Below the pieces are notes generated by a model. It made no database searches, had not been told where the DNA came from, and saw only the letters and a list, made by a program, of their open reading frames with translations. From Pedosphaera sp. (lineage in GTDB: Bacteria; Verrucomicrobiota; Verrucomicrobiia; Limisphaerales; Pedosphaeraceae): a stretch of 42,555 nucleotides of DNA. Positions 1-9,600 of this stretch are shown piece after piece. The translations under genes and the position numbers were made by a program. How positions within the stretch are numbered: position 1 is the first letter of the stretch; every line of letters begins with the position of its first letter. The DNA is taken from the NCBI GenBank assembly GCA_028293325.1, contig JAQGPA010000172.1, positions 1 to 42,555 of the forward strand. The letters run 5' to 3'.

Positions 1-30
1 GCCGACGCCCGCCCTTTTGTCTTTCGCCCG

Positions 31-58
31 TTGACACTTCGTCCGTCCCCACTACATT
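31..58 (+). promoter_or_regulatory. Sigma-70-type promoter of the first uvrA-like gene
   Basis: A perfect -35 hexamer TTGACA (31-36) is followed after 16 bases by a -10-like TACATT (53-58). The ATG of the downstream gene begins only 8 bases after the -10 box. Transcription starting at the usual distance would therefore begin at or within a base or two of the start codon, giving a leaderless or nearly leaderless mRNA. No Shine-Dalgarno sequence is present before the ATG. Confidence 0.55.
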
Positions 59-65
59 GCGTTGA

Positions 66-3000
66 ATGTTAAAAACGCCAACATTGCCGGTGATTCGCTT
101 GCGCGGGGTCCGGCACAACAATCTCAAGAATTTTGACCTCGATCTGCCATTGGGCCAGCTCATTGTCATCACCGGCCTGAGCGGCTCCGGAAAAAGTTCC
201 CTGGCCTTCGACACCCTGTTCGCCGAGGGTCAGCGCCGCTATATTGAGACCTTTTCCCCCTACGCCCGCCAGTTCTTCGACCGCATGGACAAGCCCCAGG
301 TTGATACCATTGAAGGCATCCCGCCAGCCATCGCCATTGAGCAGCGCAACTCGGTCAAAACCACCCGTTCCACCGTCGGCACCATGACCGAGATTTGCGA
401 CTACATGAAGCTGCTTTGGCCGCAAATCGCCCAACTCCATTGCAAACAATGCGGGCAACCTGTCCGCAAGGACCCACCCCAACAAATCTGGCAAACCATC
501 ACGCAAGGCAACGGAACCACGCCCGCCAATGGCGAAGTCCTCATTACTTTCGCAATCCCAATTTCCGAGAAGCTTTCCCTCGATGAATCCCTCGCCCTCA
601 TCAGCAAGCAGGGCTATCAGCGCCTCTTGTTGGAAAATGAAATTCTTCGCCTCGATGAAGCTATTCCCCGGCTCCGCAAACTGAAGCCGGACGCCCTTAC
701 GATTATCCAGGACCGTCTTAAGCTCGCCGTCGCAAATCGTCCCCGCTTCGTCGAAGCCTGTGAACAAGCTTACCACTTCGGCAAAGGCAAATTGGCCCTC
801 CACCCGCTCGCTGCCGCGCCCCAGACCACCGCACGCACCACCGGTCAGACGCTCCTGTTTTCAAATCGGCTTCATTGCGCCCAATGTGATATCGAATACC
901 GCGAGCCATCCCCTGCCCTTTTCAGTTTTAATCATCCGGTCGGCGCGTGTCCTGCCTGCCGCGGCTTCGGACGCATCATCAAAATTGATTATAATCTCGC
1001 CCTGCCCGACCGATCCAAAACCCTCGCCCAAGGCGCTGTAAAGCCATGGCTCACCGGCCAGGGAGCGGAATGTCAGACCGATCTCTTAAAGTTTTGCCGC
1101 ATCAAAAACGTTCCCACCAATGTGCCCTTCCGCGACCTCGCCAAAAAATGGCAGGATTGGGTCATCAATGGTGATACCAATTATGGCAAAGATTCACTCC
1201 ACGAATGGCCGCGGGCCTGGTACGGCATCAAGGGCTATTTTCGCTGGCTCGAGTCCAAGGCCTACAAAATGCACGTGCGCGTGCTGCTCTCCCGCTATCG
1301 CTCGTATCAACTCTGTCCGGATTGCCAGGGCCGGCGTTTCCAACCGGAATCGTTGCTCTACAAGGTTCATGCTGATATTCCCGCCGGTTCGCAACACCAT
1401 CAAGCCATTATCTCCCTGGCCGAATTTTATCAGCTTCCGTTGCGCGACGCCTTCGCCTTCATCCACGAATTGGCCTTAAGTAAAAAGCTAAAGGCCTCCG
1501 ATCCCCTCGCCTTGGTGATGAACGAAGTCCGCGCGCGCCTGGGTTATCTCAACGACGTTGGCCTCGGTTATCTCACGCTGGATCGCCCGACCCGTACCTT
1601 GTCCGGTGGCGAAACCGAGCGCGTCAACCTCACCACCTGCCTCGGCACGCGCCTCGTCAACACCCTCTTCGTTCTCGATGAGCCCAGCGTTGGCCTGCAC
1701 CCGCGCGACACCAACCGCCTCGTTCGCATCCTCCAGCATCTTCGCAATGCCGGAAATACCGTGGTGGTGGTCGAGCACGAGGCCAGTGTCATGCACGCCG
1801 CCGACCAGATCATCGACATCGGCCCCGGTCACGGCGCCGCTGGCGGAGAAATTGTTTTCCAAGGACCCTACGCCGACATTTTGGAATCGCCTCATTCCCT
1901 CACCGGCCAATACCTTAGCGGCAAGCGCCAGGTCGAAATCCCCGAACGACGCCCCATTGAAGCCTCCGACCTTGGCATGCGTTCCAATTCCGCACTCCGC
2001 ACTCCGCAATCCGCGTTAGCATGGCTGACCATCGACAACGCCACAGCGCATAATCTGAGGAATCTCACCGCACGCATCCCTTTAAACCGGTTCGTTTGCA
2101 TCACCGGCGTCAGCGGCTCTGGCAAAACCACACTCGCCCGTGAAGTCCTCCTTCCGCTATTAACGGCCAAACTGAACGACCAAGGTTCGAAGTCAAGCGA
2201 TCCGGACAATGAGGAAGGTTCCAGTTCAAATGGCGATGCTGAGGAAGAATCCGCGCTCAACGCTCCACCCTCCGCAACCCTAAAGGGCCACGAGCATCTG
2301 GGCCGCGTCGTATTGGTGGATCAATCCATTCTTGGCAAGACGCCACGCTCCAATCCCGCTGTTTACATTGGCGCATTCGACGACCTCCGTGAACTTTTCG
2401 CCCAGTCAGACCTCGCCCGCCAGCGCGGCCTGAATGCCAGTGCCTTCAGCTTCAACTCAAGCCAGGGTCAGTGTGAACGCTGCCGCGGCGCGGGATTTGA
2501 AAAAATTGAAATGCAGTTCCTGAGCGACGTCTTCATCCGCTGCCCTGAATGCAACGGTCGTCGTTATCGCTCCCACATTTTGGAAGTCCAACTCGCCGCC
2601 CCTGACCTCGGCAAAGCCCCTCGCCGCGCATTCTCCATCGCTGATCTGCTCGACGCCACCGTGGACGAAGCCATTGATTTTCTCTCCTCCTTCATCGGTG
2701 TCCGACCGGCGCAACGCTCGATGGAAAGTTTGAAGCTCCTGCAGGAAGTCGGCTTGGGATACCTGCGTCTCGGCCAGCCCATCAACACTCTTTCCGGCGG
2801 AGAAAGCCAACGTTTGAAACTCGTCCGCCATCTGGCCGACTTCGCCCAAGCCAGCGGCGATGACACCAAACCCACGCTCTTTTTATTCGATGAACCGACC
2901 ACCGGCCTGCATTTCGACGATGTCCGCGTGTTGCTCCAGGTGTTTCAACGCCTCGTCGATACCGGTCATTCCGTCGTCATCATTGAGCACAATCTCGACG

Positions 3001-3200
3001 TTATTAAATCCGCTGATTGGGTCGTCGATCTCGGTCCGGATGCTGGCGATCAGGGTGGCGACATCGTCGCCCAAGGCACTCCCGAGCAAGTCGCCGCCTG
3101 CCCGGAAAGCCACACCGGCCAGGCCTTGAAGGAAATTCTTCCCGGTTCATCCGGGCGACGGTTCCGCAAACCGCGTCGGACGGTAGCCATGGCTGAGTAA
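66..3200 (+). CDS. uvrA: UvrA-like excinuclease ABC ATPase subunit (paralog A, complete domain set)
   Basis: UvrA is the dimeric ABC ATPase that finds bulky DNA lesions and loads UvrB in nucleotide excision repair. This 1044-residue protein has both ABC modules. Walker A is GLSGSGKSS (37-45) and GVSGSGKTT (681-689). The signatures are LSGGETER (512-519) and LSGGESQR (909-916). Walker B is LFVLDEP (534-540) and LFLFDEP (938-944). Zinc-site cysteines occur at 271/274, 295/298, 417/420 and 803/806/826/829. About 115 residues separate the CxxCxGFG element from CPDC, so the insertion domain is present. The first signature reads ETER where E. coli UvrA has EAQR. A Ser/Glu-rich stretch lies at about 707-730, and the linker between halves contains a small repeat. 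E. coli UvrA is 940 residues, so this is long. A second paralog follows. A canonical uvrA may exist elsewhere, so the symbol denotes the family only. Confidence 0.9.
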   Translation: MLKTPTLPVIRLRGVRHNNLKNFDLDLPLGQLIVITGLSGSGKSSLAFDTLFAEGQRRYIETFSPYARQFFDRMDKPQVDTIEGIPPAIAIEQRNSVKTTRSTVGTMTEICDYMKLLWPQIAQLHCKQCGQPVRKDPPQQIWQTITQGNGTTPANGEVLITFAIPISEKLSLDESLALISKQGYQRLLLENEILRLDEAIPRLRKLKPDALTIIQDRLKLAVANRPRFVEACEQAYHFGKGKLALHPLAAAPQTTARTTGQTLLFSNRLHCAQCDIEYREPSPALFSFNHPVGACPACRGFGRIIKIDYNLALPDRSKTLAQGAVKPWLTGQGAECQTDLLKFCRIKNVPTNVPFRDLAKKWQDWVINGDTNYGKDSLHEWPRAWYGIKGYFRWLESKAYKMHVRVLLSRYRSYQLCPDCQGRRFQPESLLYKVHADIPAGSQHHQAIISLAEFYQLPLRDAFAFIHELALSKKLKASDPLALVMNEVRARLGYLNDVGLGYLTLDRPTRTLSGGETERVNLTTCLGTRLVNTLFVLDEPSVGLHPRDTNRLVRILQHLRNAGNTVVVVEHEASVMHAADQIIDIGPGHGAAGGEIVFQGPYADILESPHSLTGQYLSGKRQVEIPERRPIEASDLGMRSNSALRTPQSALAWLTIDNATAHNLRNLTARIPLNRFVCITGVSGSGKTTLAREVLLPLLTAKLNDQGSKSSDPDNEEGSSSNGDAEEESALNAPPSATLKGHEHLGRVVLVDQSILGKTPRSNPAVYIGAFDDLRELFAQSDLARQRGLNASAFSFNSSQGQCERCRGAGFEKIEMQFLSDVFIRCPECNGRRYRSHILEVQLAAPDLGKAPRRAFSIADLLDATVDEAIDFLSSFIGVRPAQRSMESLKLLQEVGLGYLRLGQPINTLSGGESQRLKLVRHLADFAQASGDDTKPTLFLFDEPTTGLHFDDVRVLLQVFQRLVDTGHSVVIIEHNLDVIKSADWVVDLGPDAGDQGGDIVAQGTPEQVAACPESHTGQALKEILPGSSGRRFRKPRRTVAMAE

Positions 3201-3422
3201 TGTATCATGCAATGCCGGAATATGAGTCTTTCGCGTATCATACGTCACCGTCGCCAGTCGTCGGGTGCGATCCACCCGCACCTCTCTGACTCCATCCACT
3301 CCGCGCAAGGCGTCCTCGATGATCCGCACGCAATTATCACAGGTCATCCCATCAATCTCGATCTTGCTCGTGTCAAAAAACCGTTCCTCCGGGCTCAAAT
3401 TGTCGATATTTCGTTTGTCCAT
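3147..3422 (-). CDS. Small heavy-metal-associated (HMA) domain protein, CopZ-like
   Basis: This 91-residue protein carries one ferredoxin-like HMA domain. The metal-binding loop is GMTCDNC (C28, C31), followed by the typical helix and the strand VREVRVD. Family members bind Cu(I) or similar soft metals and pass them to P-type ATPases or regulators. I chose the ATG at 3422 because GGGAAGG sits five bases upstream; an in-frame ATG at 3473 has no such site. The gene is on the strand opposite its neighbours, and its 3' end overlaps the end of the uvrA-like gene by 54 bases (convergent). It diverges from the second uvrA-like gene. No copper ATPase or metal-responsive regulator is adjacent, so the partner is unknown. 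The N-terminal 18 residues before the domain are polar. Confidence 0.85.
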   Translation of the reverse strand: MDKRNIDNLSPEERFFDTSKIEIDGMTCDNCVRIIEDALRGVDGVREVRVDRTRRLATVTYDTRKTHIPALHDTLLSHGYRPTRFAEPSPG

Positions 3423-3543
3423 AACAGCCTTCCCGTTCCAAGGCAAAATGGCACCGGATTTCCCATGAATCAAATTTTGGCTGGGACTTCTACCAACATA
3501 TTTAACCTAAAAACCACTTTCGGGCTGCGCGACTGCGCTCTTG

Positions 3544-6228
3544 ATGTTACTTATTAAAACTGTGTTTGACGGAACCGACATTTTTCCCGTAACGGACAAC
3601 GCCATTTTTATCCATGGCGCGCGCGAGCATAATCTAAAAAACCTCTCGCTCACCATCCCGCGCAATCAATTCGTGGTGATCACCGGCGTCAGTGGCTCCG
3701 GCAAGAGCACGCTCGCCTTTGACCTTCTCTTCGCCGAGGGCCAGCGCCGGTTTCTCGATTCGATGAATGTCTATGCCCGGCAATTCGTGGATCAACTCTC
3801 CCGGCCGGACGTGGACCTCATCACCGGCATCCCCCCGACCGTCAGCATCGAGCAGCGCAACAGCCGCGGCGGCGGCAAGAGCACCGTGGCCACGGTCACC
3901 GAGATTTATCATTTCATCCGACTCCTCTTCGCCCGTTTGGGCACGCAATATTGCCCGGACTGCCAGCTTCCCGTCGAAGCCCAGACGCGGGATCAACTCG
4001 GCCTGCGCCTTAAGGCGGAGATGAAGCGGCGCGGCGACCTGTTGCTGCTCGCCCCGGTGGTCCGCAATCGCAAAGGCTTCCATACCGACGTCGCCGAATG
4101 GGCCGCCAAGCATGGCTACGCCGAGGTGCGCGCCGATGGCAAAATGTACCGCACCAGCGAGCGTTTTCGCCTGGATCGCTTCCGCGAACACGACGTGGAA
4201 ATCGTTGTCGGCGTGTTGGAGCGCAAGCCGCGCCGCGCCAACCGCTCGCCACAACTCTGCATTGACGAAGCGCTCAAGCTCGGCCACGGAACATTGTTCG
4301 CGCTCGATAATCATGGCAAACTCTCCGTTCACTCCACCGAACGCTCCTGCCCCAAATGCGGTCACTCGTTTCAAACGCTCGACCCAAAAATGTTTAGTTA
4401 CAATTCGGTCCAGGGTTGGTGCCTCAAATGCCGCGGCTTCGGTGAATTATTTTACCTGCCCGAAGTGGACCGTGGCGCGCGCGCCGATGACATCGAGGAA
4501 TCCTGGTTTGAGTGGCAGGAAGGCAGCCGGGAAATCTGCCCGGATTGCCACGGCGCCCGCTTGAATCCCATCGTCCGCGCCGTGCGTCTCACCGCCGGTT
4601 CAAAAGCCGCTCCCACGATTGACACCTTTTCCAACATGCCCGTTGAGGAAGCCCGACACTTTTTTCACAAACTGAAGTTCAAGGGACGCGAAGCCCTGAT
4701 TGCCCGTGACATTCTTCCGGAAATCAGCGAGCGCCTCAAGTTTCTTTCCGAAGTCGGCCTCGGCTATCTCCAATTGGGTCGTGGCGTCCCCACTTTGTCC
4801 GGTGGCGAGACCCAGCGCATCCGCTTGGCGGCCCAGCTTGGCTCCAATCTCAGCGGCGTTCTTTATATTCTGGATGAACCGACCATTGGCCTCCACTCGC
4901 GCGACAATGAACAACTGCTCGCCGCGCTTCAATCATTGAAGGGACGTGGCAACTCGGTCGTGGTCGTCGAACATGATGAGGAAACCATGCGTTGCGCGGA
5001 CCACATCATCGACCTCGGCCCCGGTGCTGGCGTGCATGGCGGCCAGGTGGTTGCCAGCGGCACACTGGAAGAATTGCTGCGCCACCCCGATTCCATCACC
5101 GGCCAATGCCTCCGCGCCGAAAAGAAATTTCCCTCCCGGGGCCAGCGCCGTCCAGTCACCGAAGTCCCAGCCGCCAATTCCATCTCCAAATTGGAATGGC
5201 TCATGCTCCGCAACGCCTCGGTACACAATTTAAAAAACCTTACCGTCCGTTTCCCCTTAAACCGGCTGGTCCTTGTCACCGGCGTCAGCGGTTCGGGCAA
5301 GAGCACGCTAATCCGCGAATGCCTGTTGCCTTCAGTCCAGTCAGCAATCAAAAATCGTCGCTCGCAAAACAAAAACCCCAACCTCTCCGGCCAGCAATTC
5401 ATCCAGGCGGTTTACGAGGTGGACCAGTCGCCGATTGGCCGGACGCCCCGCTCCATTCCCGCCACCTATGTCGGCTTCTTTGACTTAATCCGGCAATTGT
5501 TCTCCCAGATTCCCGAAGCCCGGTTGCGCGGCTATTCCCCGAGCCGCTTTTCCTTCAACAGCGTGCAGGGCCGCTGCCCAACCTGTGAGGGCGCGGGCAA
5601 CATCAAACTGGAAATGAACTTTCTCCCGCCTGCGTTTGTCCGTTGCGAAGTCTGCGGCGGCTGCCGTTTCAACCGGGAGACGCTCGACATCGAATACAGC
5701 GGCAAAAGTATCGCGCAAGTTTTGGATCTCTCTGTCGAGGAAGCCTTGGACTTTTTTGCCGCCGTTCCAAAAATCAAACGCGCACTGCAGGCTTTGTGCG
5801 ACACCGGCCTCGGCTACCTCAAGCTCGGCCAGACCAGCCCCACCTTGAGCGGCGGAGAAGCCCAACGGGTCAAGCTGGTCAGCCATTTGCTTACCGGGTT
5901 GAAGGATCCCGACCTTTTCGAGCGCCTGCCCAAACACAATTTATTCATCCTCGAGGAACCGACCATCGGCCTGCACATTGCCGACGTGCGAAGGCTGGTG
6001 GGCGTGCTGCAACGTCTCGTGGACGCCGGCCACTCTGTCATCGTCATTGAACACAACCTGGATCTGATTGCCGAGGCGGATTGGGTCATTGATCTGGGAC
6101 CCGAAGGCGGCGAAGCCGGTGGGACGATTGTGGCCGAAGGCACGCCCGAACAGGTGGCCCGGAACAAACGCTCGCACACTGGACGGTTTTTGCGTAGTTT
6201 TCTCGCCAATCATGAGCGAGCCGTATGA
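3544..6228 (+). CDS. UvrA-like ABC ATPase (paralog B, lacks insertion domain; altered Walker B)
   Basis: This second UvrA family protein has 894 residues from the ATG at 3544; a TTG at 3541 is directly in front. It has two ABC modules: Walker A at 48-56 and 580-588, signatures LSGGETQR (418-425) and LSGGEAQR (768-775), and Walker B LYILDEP (440-446). A UvrB-binding-like region follows the first Walker A (about 136-260). The C-terminal zinc module has C678, C681, C701 and C704. Two departures are visible. Only about 31 residues lie between GFG (298-300) and CPDC (332-335), so the roughly 110-residue insertion domain of standard UvrA is missing. The second Walker B reads LFILEEP, with E804 where UvrA has the Mg-coordinating Asp. 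It probably acts on DNA as a specialised UvrA paralog; whether it works with UvrB is unknown. Confidence 0.88.
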   Translation: MLLIKTVFDGTDIFPVTDNAIFIHGAREHNLKNLSLTIPRNQFVVITGVSGSGKSTLAFDLLFAEGQRRFLDSMNVYARQFVDQLSRPDVDLITGIPPTVSIEQRNSRGGGKSTVATVTEIYHFIRLLFARLGTQYCPDCQLPVEAQTRDQLGLRLKAEMKRRGDLLLLAPVVRNRKGFHTDVAEWAAKHGYAEVRADGKMYRTSERFRLDRFREHDVEIVVGVLERKPRRANRSPQLCIDEALKLGHGTLFALDNHGKLSVHSTERSCPKCGHSFQTLDPKMFSYNSVQGWCLKCRGFGELFYLPEVDRGARADDIEESWFEWQEGSREICPDCHGARLNPIVRAVRLTAGSKAAPTIDTFSNMPVEEARHFFHKLKFKGREALIARDILPEISERLKFLSEVGLGYLQLGRGVPTLSGGETQRIRLAAQLGSNLSGVLYILDEPTIGLHSRDNEQLLAALQSLKGRGNSVVVVEHDEETMRCADHIIDLGPGAGVHGGQVVASGTLEELLRHPDSITGQCLRAEKKFPSRGQRRPVTEVPAANSISKLEWLMLRNASVHNLKNLTVRFPLNRLVLVTGVSGSGKSTLIRECLLPSVQSAIKNRRSQNKNPNLSGQQFIQAVYEVDQSPIGRTPRSIPATYVGFFDLIRQLFSQIPEARLRGYSPSRFSFNSVQGRCPTCEGAGNIKLEMNFLPPAFVRCEVCGGCRFNRETLDIEYSGKSIAQVLDLSVEEALDFFAAVPKIKRALQALCDTGLGYLKLGQTSPTLSGGEAQRVKLVSHLLTGLKDPDLFERLPKHNLFILEEPTIGLHIADVRRLVGVLQRLVDAGHSVIVIEHNLDLIAEADWVIDLGPEGGEAGGTIVAEGTPEQVARNKRSHTGRFLRSFLANHERAV

Positions 6229-6682
6229 AGAACTCCTGGAAGGCGAAACCTGCCTGCGCCCGCCGCCCGGCCCCCGCCATGAGGAAATCTGCCGCCGTCT
6301 CCACGAACGTGTCAGTGCCAGCATGACGGGCATTACTGTCGCCCGATTACTTCCGCCGCGTTCCTCCATTCAACTCTCCTCCTCAACCAAGGTGTGTCCC
6401 GACCTCGCGCTGGTCACCGCGGCCACCAGCAAGCTCTGGCTCGCCGCCGAGGTCGTGAGTTCTGAAGACCATCATCCCGATACCATCCATAAGAAAACTC
6501 TCTACGAAGCCGCAAATTTACCGCGCTTGTGGATGGTTGATCCCCGCTACGACAACGTGGAAGTTTATCACGGTGGCCCTTACGGTCTCGCGCTCAAACA
6601 AATTCTTGCCATCCGCGAAGTCCTTGGCGAACCGCTCCTGCCGCAATTCCAATACGTCATCGCGGAATTGTTCAAGTTCTGA
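6212..6682 (+). CDS. Uma2-family (DUF820) PD-(D/E)XK nuclease-fold protein
   Basis: This 156-residue protein matches the Uma2/DUF820 pattern: CPDLALV (D64), then a strand with E80 (AAEVVSS), then KK near 94-95, and the terminal LWMVDPRYDNVEVY motif. These are the acidic and lysine positions of the PD-(D/E)XK fold. Uma2 genes are numerous in cyanobacteria, Planctomycetes and Verrucomicrobia, but their biological role is not established. The ATG at 6212 lies inside the end of the upstream uvrA-like gene (17-base overlap, different frame), which suggests translational coupling and places a predicted nuclease fold in a DNA-repair operon. The Uma2 proteins I know are mostly about 180-200 residues, so this one is slightly short at the N terminus. 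It converges on smc with a 7-base gap. Confidence 0.8.
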   Translation: MSEPYEELLEGETCLRPPPGPRHEEICRRLHERVSASMTGITVARLLPPRSSIQLSSSTKVCPDLALVTAATSKLWLAAEVVSSEDHHPDTIHKKTLYEAANLPRLWMVDPRYDNVEVYHGGPYGLALKQILAIREVLGEPLLPQFQYVIAELFKF

Positions 6683-6689
6683 GCACCCG

Positions 6690-9600
6690 CTACTTCGCCA
6701 TCGCAATATCCATTGTCTCGTCCCGTTTGTGCGGCGTGTCCCCACGGTCTTCCACTTGTTGCGCACCCACCGCCGGCGGCACCAAAGGCGCGCCCCGTTG
6801 GCCCCCCGCCTCGTCATCCACCTTGTGGAACTTGACACTCACAATTTTGCTGATGCCGTGTTCCTCCATCGTCACGCCGTAGAGCACGTCGGCCATGCCG
6901 ATGGTGCGCTTGTTGTGCGTGATGATGATGAATTGCGAATGCGAGAGAAAACGCTGCAGCACCCGGATGAACCGGTTGATGTTTGATTCATCAAGCGGCG
7001 CGTCCAACTCGTCCAGCACGCAGAACGGGCTCGGCTTGACCTGGTAAATGGAAAATAGCAGCGCCACAGCCGTCATCGTTTGCTCGCCACCGGAGAGCAG
7101 TGAAATCGTCTGCAACTGTTTGCCGGGCGGCCGCGCGACAATATCAATGCCGCTTTCCAGCGCGTCACCATCGCCCACCAAAATCAAATCCGCTTTGCCG
7201 CCGCCGAACACCTCGGTGAACATCGCGCGGAAATTATCGCGGATCTTCTCAAAGGTCTCCGTGAACATTTGTCGCGTCTGCAGGTTGATGCGGTTGATCA
7301 CTTCCAGCAATTGCGCCTTGGCTTTGACGAGGTCGTCATGCTGCGCCGTCAGGAAGGTGTGCCGCTGTTCGGTCTCTTCGTATTCCTCAATTGCCACGAG
7401 ATTCACCGGGCCCATCTCATCAATGCGTTTTTGCAGTGCCGCCACCTGTTCGCCAACCATGTTCCAATCCGTCGCCGCCCCGCCCGCCGCCATTTCCTCC
7501 GGCGTCAACGTCTCCACCTTGGCCGGACCTTCGTCCGCATAGGTGATGGTGATGCACTCGCTGCGAATATCATCAATGTTGACGTGATACTTCTGCTGCA
7601 CCCGCTCGCGCAAATTCTGGACCCCCATGTTCTTCTGGGCCAATTCCACTTCCAGCGTCCCGCGCTGTTGCTGGCATTCAGTGAGCCGCCGGCGTTGCTC
7701 GCGCAAATCTTCCTCGCGCGTCTCAATCTCGCTTTCCTGGGTGGTCTTCTGGCTTAAAAGCTCCGCCGCCTGCGTGTTGACCTGTTCGCGGTCGAGTTGC
7801 AATGAATCAATCTGGCGTCGCGAATCCTGAATTTCCGACTCGGCCTGTGTCTTGCGATTCAGGAACGAGGAAGTTTCCGCACGGCGCTGCTCCACTAGTT
7901 GCGCCAATTCCCGCAACCGTTGTTCCAGTGACTGCTGTTGCTGCCGGAACGAAGCGCAAATCTGTTCTTCGGACGCAAACGCCACCTTGGTTTCCGTCAA
8001 GGCCGTCGTTGCCCTGTCCCGCTGTTGCCGCAAATCTTCCAGTTTCGCCGTGGTTTCAGCTACTTGTTGCTGGAGGGTGCGCTCGCGCGATTCCAATTCA
8101 CTCACCTGATCGGCGAGTTTCGTGCGCTTCTGCAGCCCTTCCTGCTCCTGCGCGGCCAGACTTTGAATTTCGTAAACCACCGTGTCGATTTTCTGGTGCA
8201 GCAGCTTTTTCGAATTTTGAAGCGCGTTGAACTCGCCCTGGTGCGTGGCGATGGCCACTTCCTGCACGCGCAATTCCGTTTGGGCCTGTTGCAAACCCGC
8301 CTGCAACGTGGTTTGCTCGCTCAACAATCCCCCTTTGCGGCGGCTCAAATCATTCACCAACGCCTGCGCCTGCGCCACCTGCGTTTCCAACTCGGCAATC
8401 TGGTTCTTCCGGCCGAGAATCGAGCCGGGCGCCTTGCCCGACCCATTGGCCGAACCGCCGGTATAAATCCCGTGACGACTGAGCAACTCGCCCGCTGCCG
8501 TCACAAAATCAAAAGCGCCGCGCTGCTCCTGCCAGGCGGCAGTGGCGGCATTCAGATCCGCGACCATCAATGTCTGGCCCAATAAACTTTGCAACAGCGG
8601 CTGCACCGAAGCATCGGCCTCAATCACGCTGAGAACCGCCGTATATCCGGCGGGTGCTGCCGCAGAACCATTCGTGCCACCGAGGGCCAGTGACGCAATG
8701 CTCGCGCGCCCTTTTTTGTTCGCGCTGAGGTCAGTGAGAATTTTCTGCGCTGACTCGGGCTGCTCCGTGATGACCAGTTGCAGATGATGCCCCAGCCCGG
8801 CTTCCACGGCGGTGATGTGCTGGTCCGGCACGCGAATCTTGTCCGCGAGCGAGCCCAGCACCTGCTCCGCATTTTTCAACGCCGCCAATGTGCCCGCGCT
8901 GAATCCTTCATGCTCCGCCTGTAATTGCCCCAGCACATTCAGGCGCGACCGCTTTTCCGCCTGCTGCTGCAAATGCGCATCCAGTTCGTGGGTCAACTGC
9001 GTCAATTCCTGCTGAATTTCCCGCAATCGCTGCTGGCGCTCTTCGACGGTGCCACGCTGGGTCTGCACATTCAGCTTTTCCGTTTCCACATTCGCGGCGA
9101 ATTCATTCAGCCGCACATCAAGCTGCCCGCGCTCTTCCTCCAATTGGATTTTCTCCGCGGAAAGTTTTTCCAGTCGCACCACGTTCCCCTGCTTTTGCAG
9201 GTCGAGCGCGTTGATTTCGTTGCGCGCGCGGGTCAAATGTTGGGCTTGGGCAAACGCATCGGACTGCGCCTGCCGCTGGGCGTCCTGCATCTGTCGCAAA
9301 TCGGCTTCCAAAGTCGTCAAGGCCTGTTGTTTCGCCTGCAATGCCTGGCGATATTGCTCCAAGGCGGCCTGCGAAGCGGCCAACCGTTCGGTCAGCGCCG
9401 CTGATTCCTGCCCGGCGGCCAGGTGACGCTCTTCGGCCTGCGCAATATCGGCCAGCGCCTTGGCATTCTGCGTCGAAAGTTCGCGCAGACGCTCTTCATT
9501 AAATTGAATCCGGCTCTCCTGGCGGTCGATCTGCCCCTTCAATTCCAAACCACGCTGTTGCATCTCGCTGACCTGATGCTCGAGCGTGGAAAGCAGTTCA

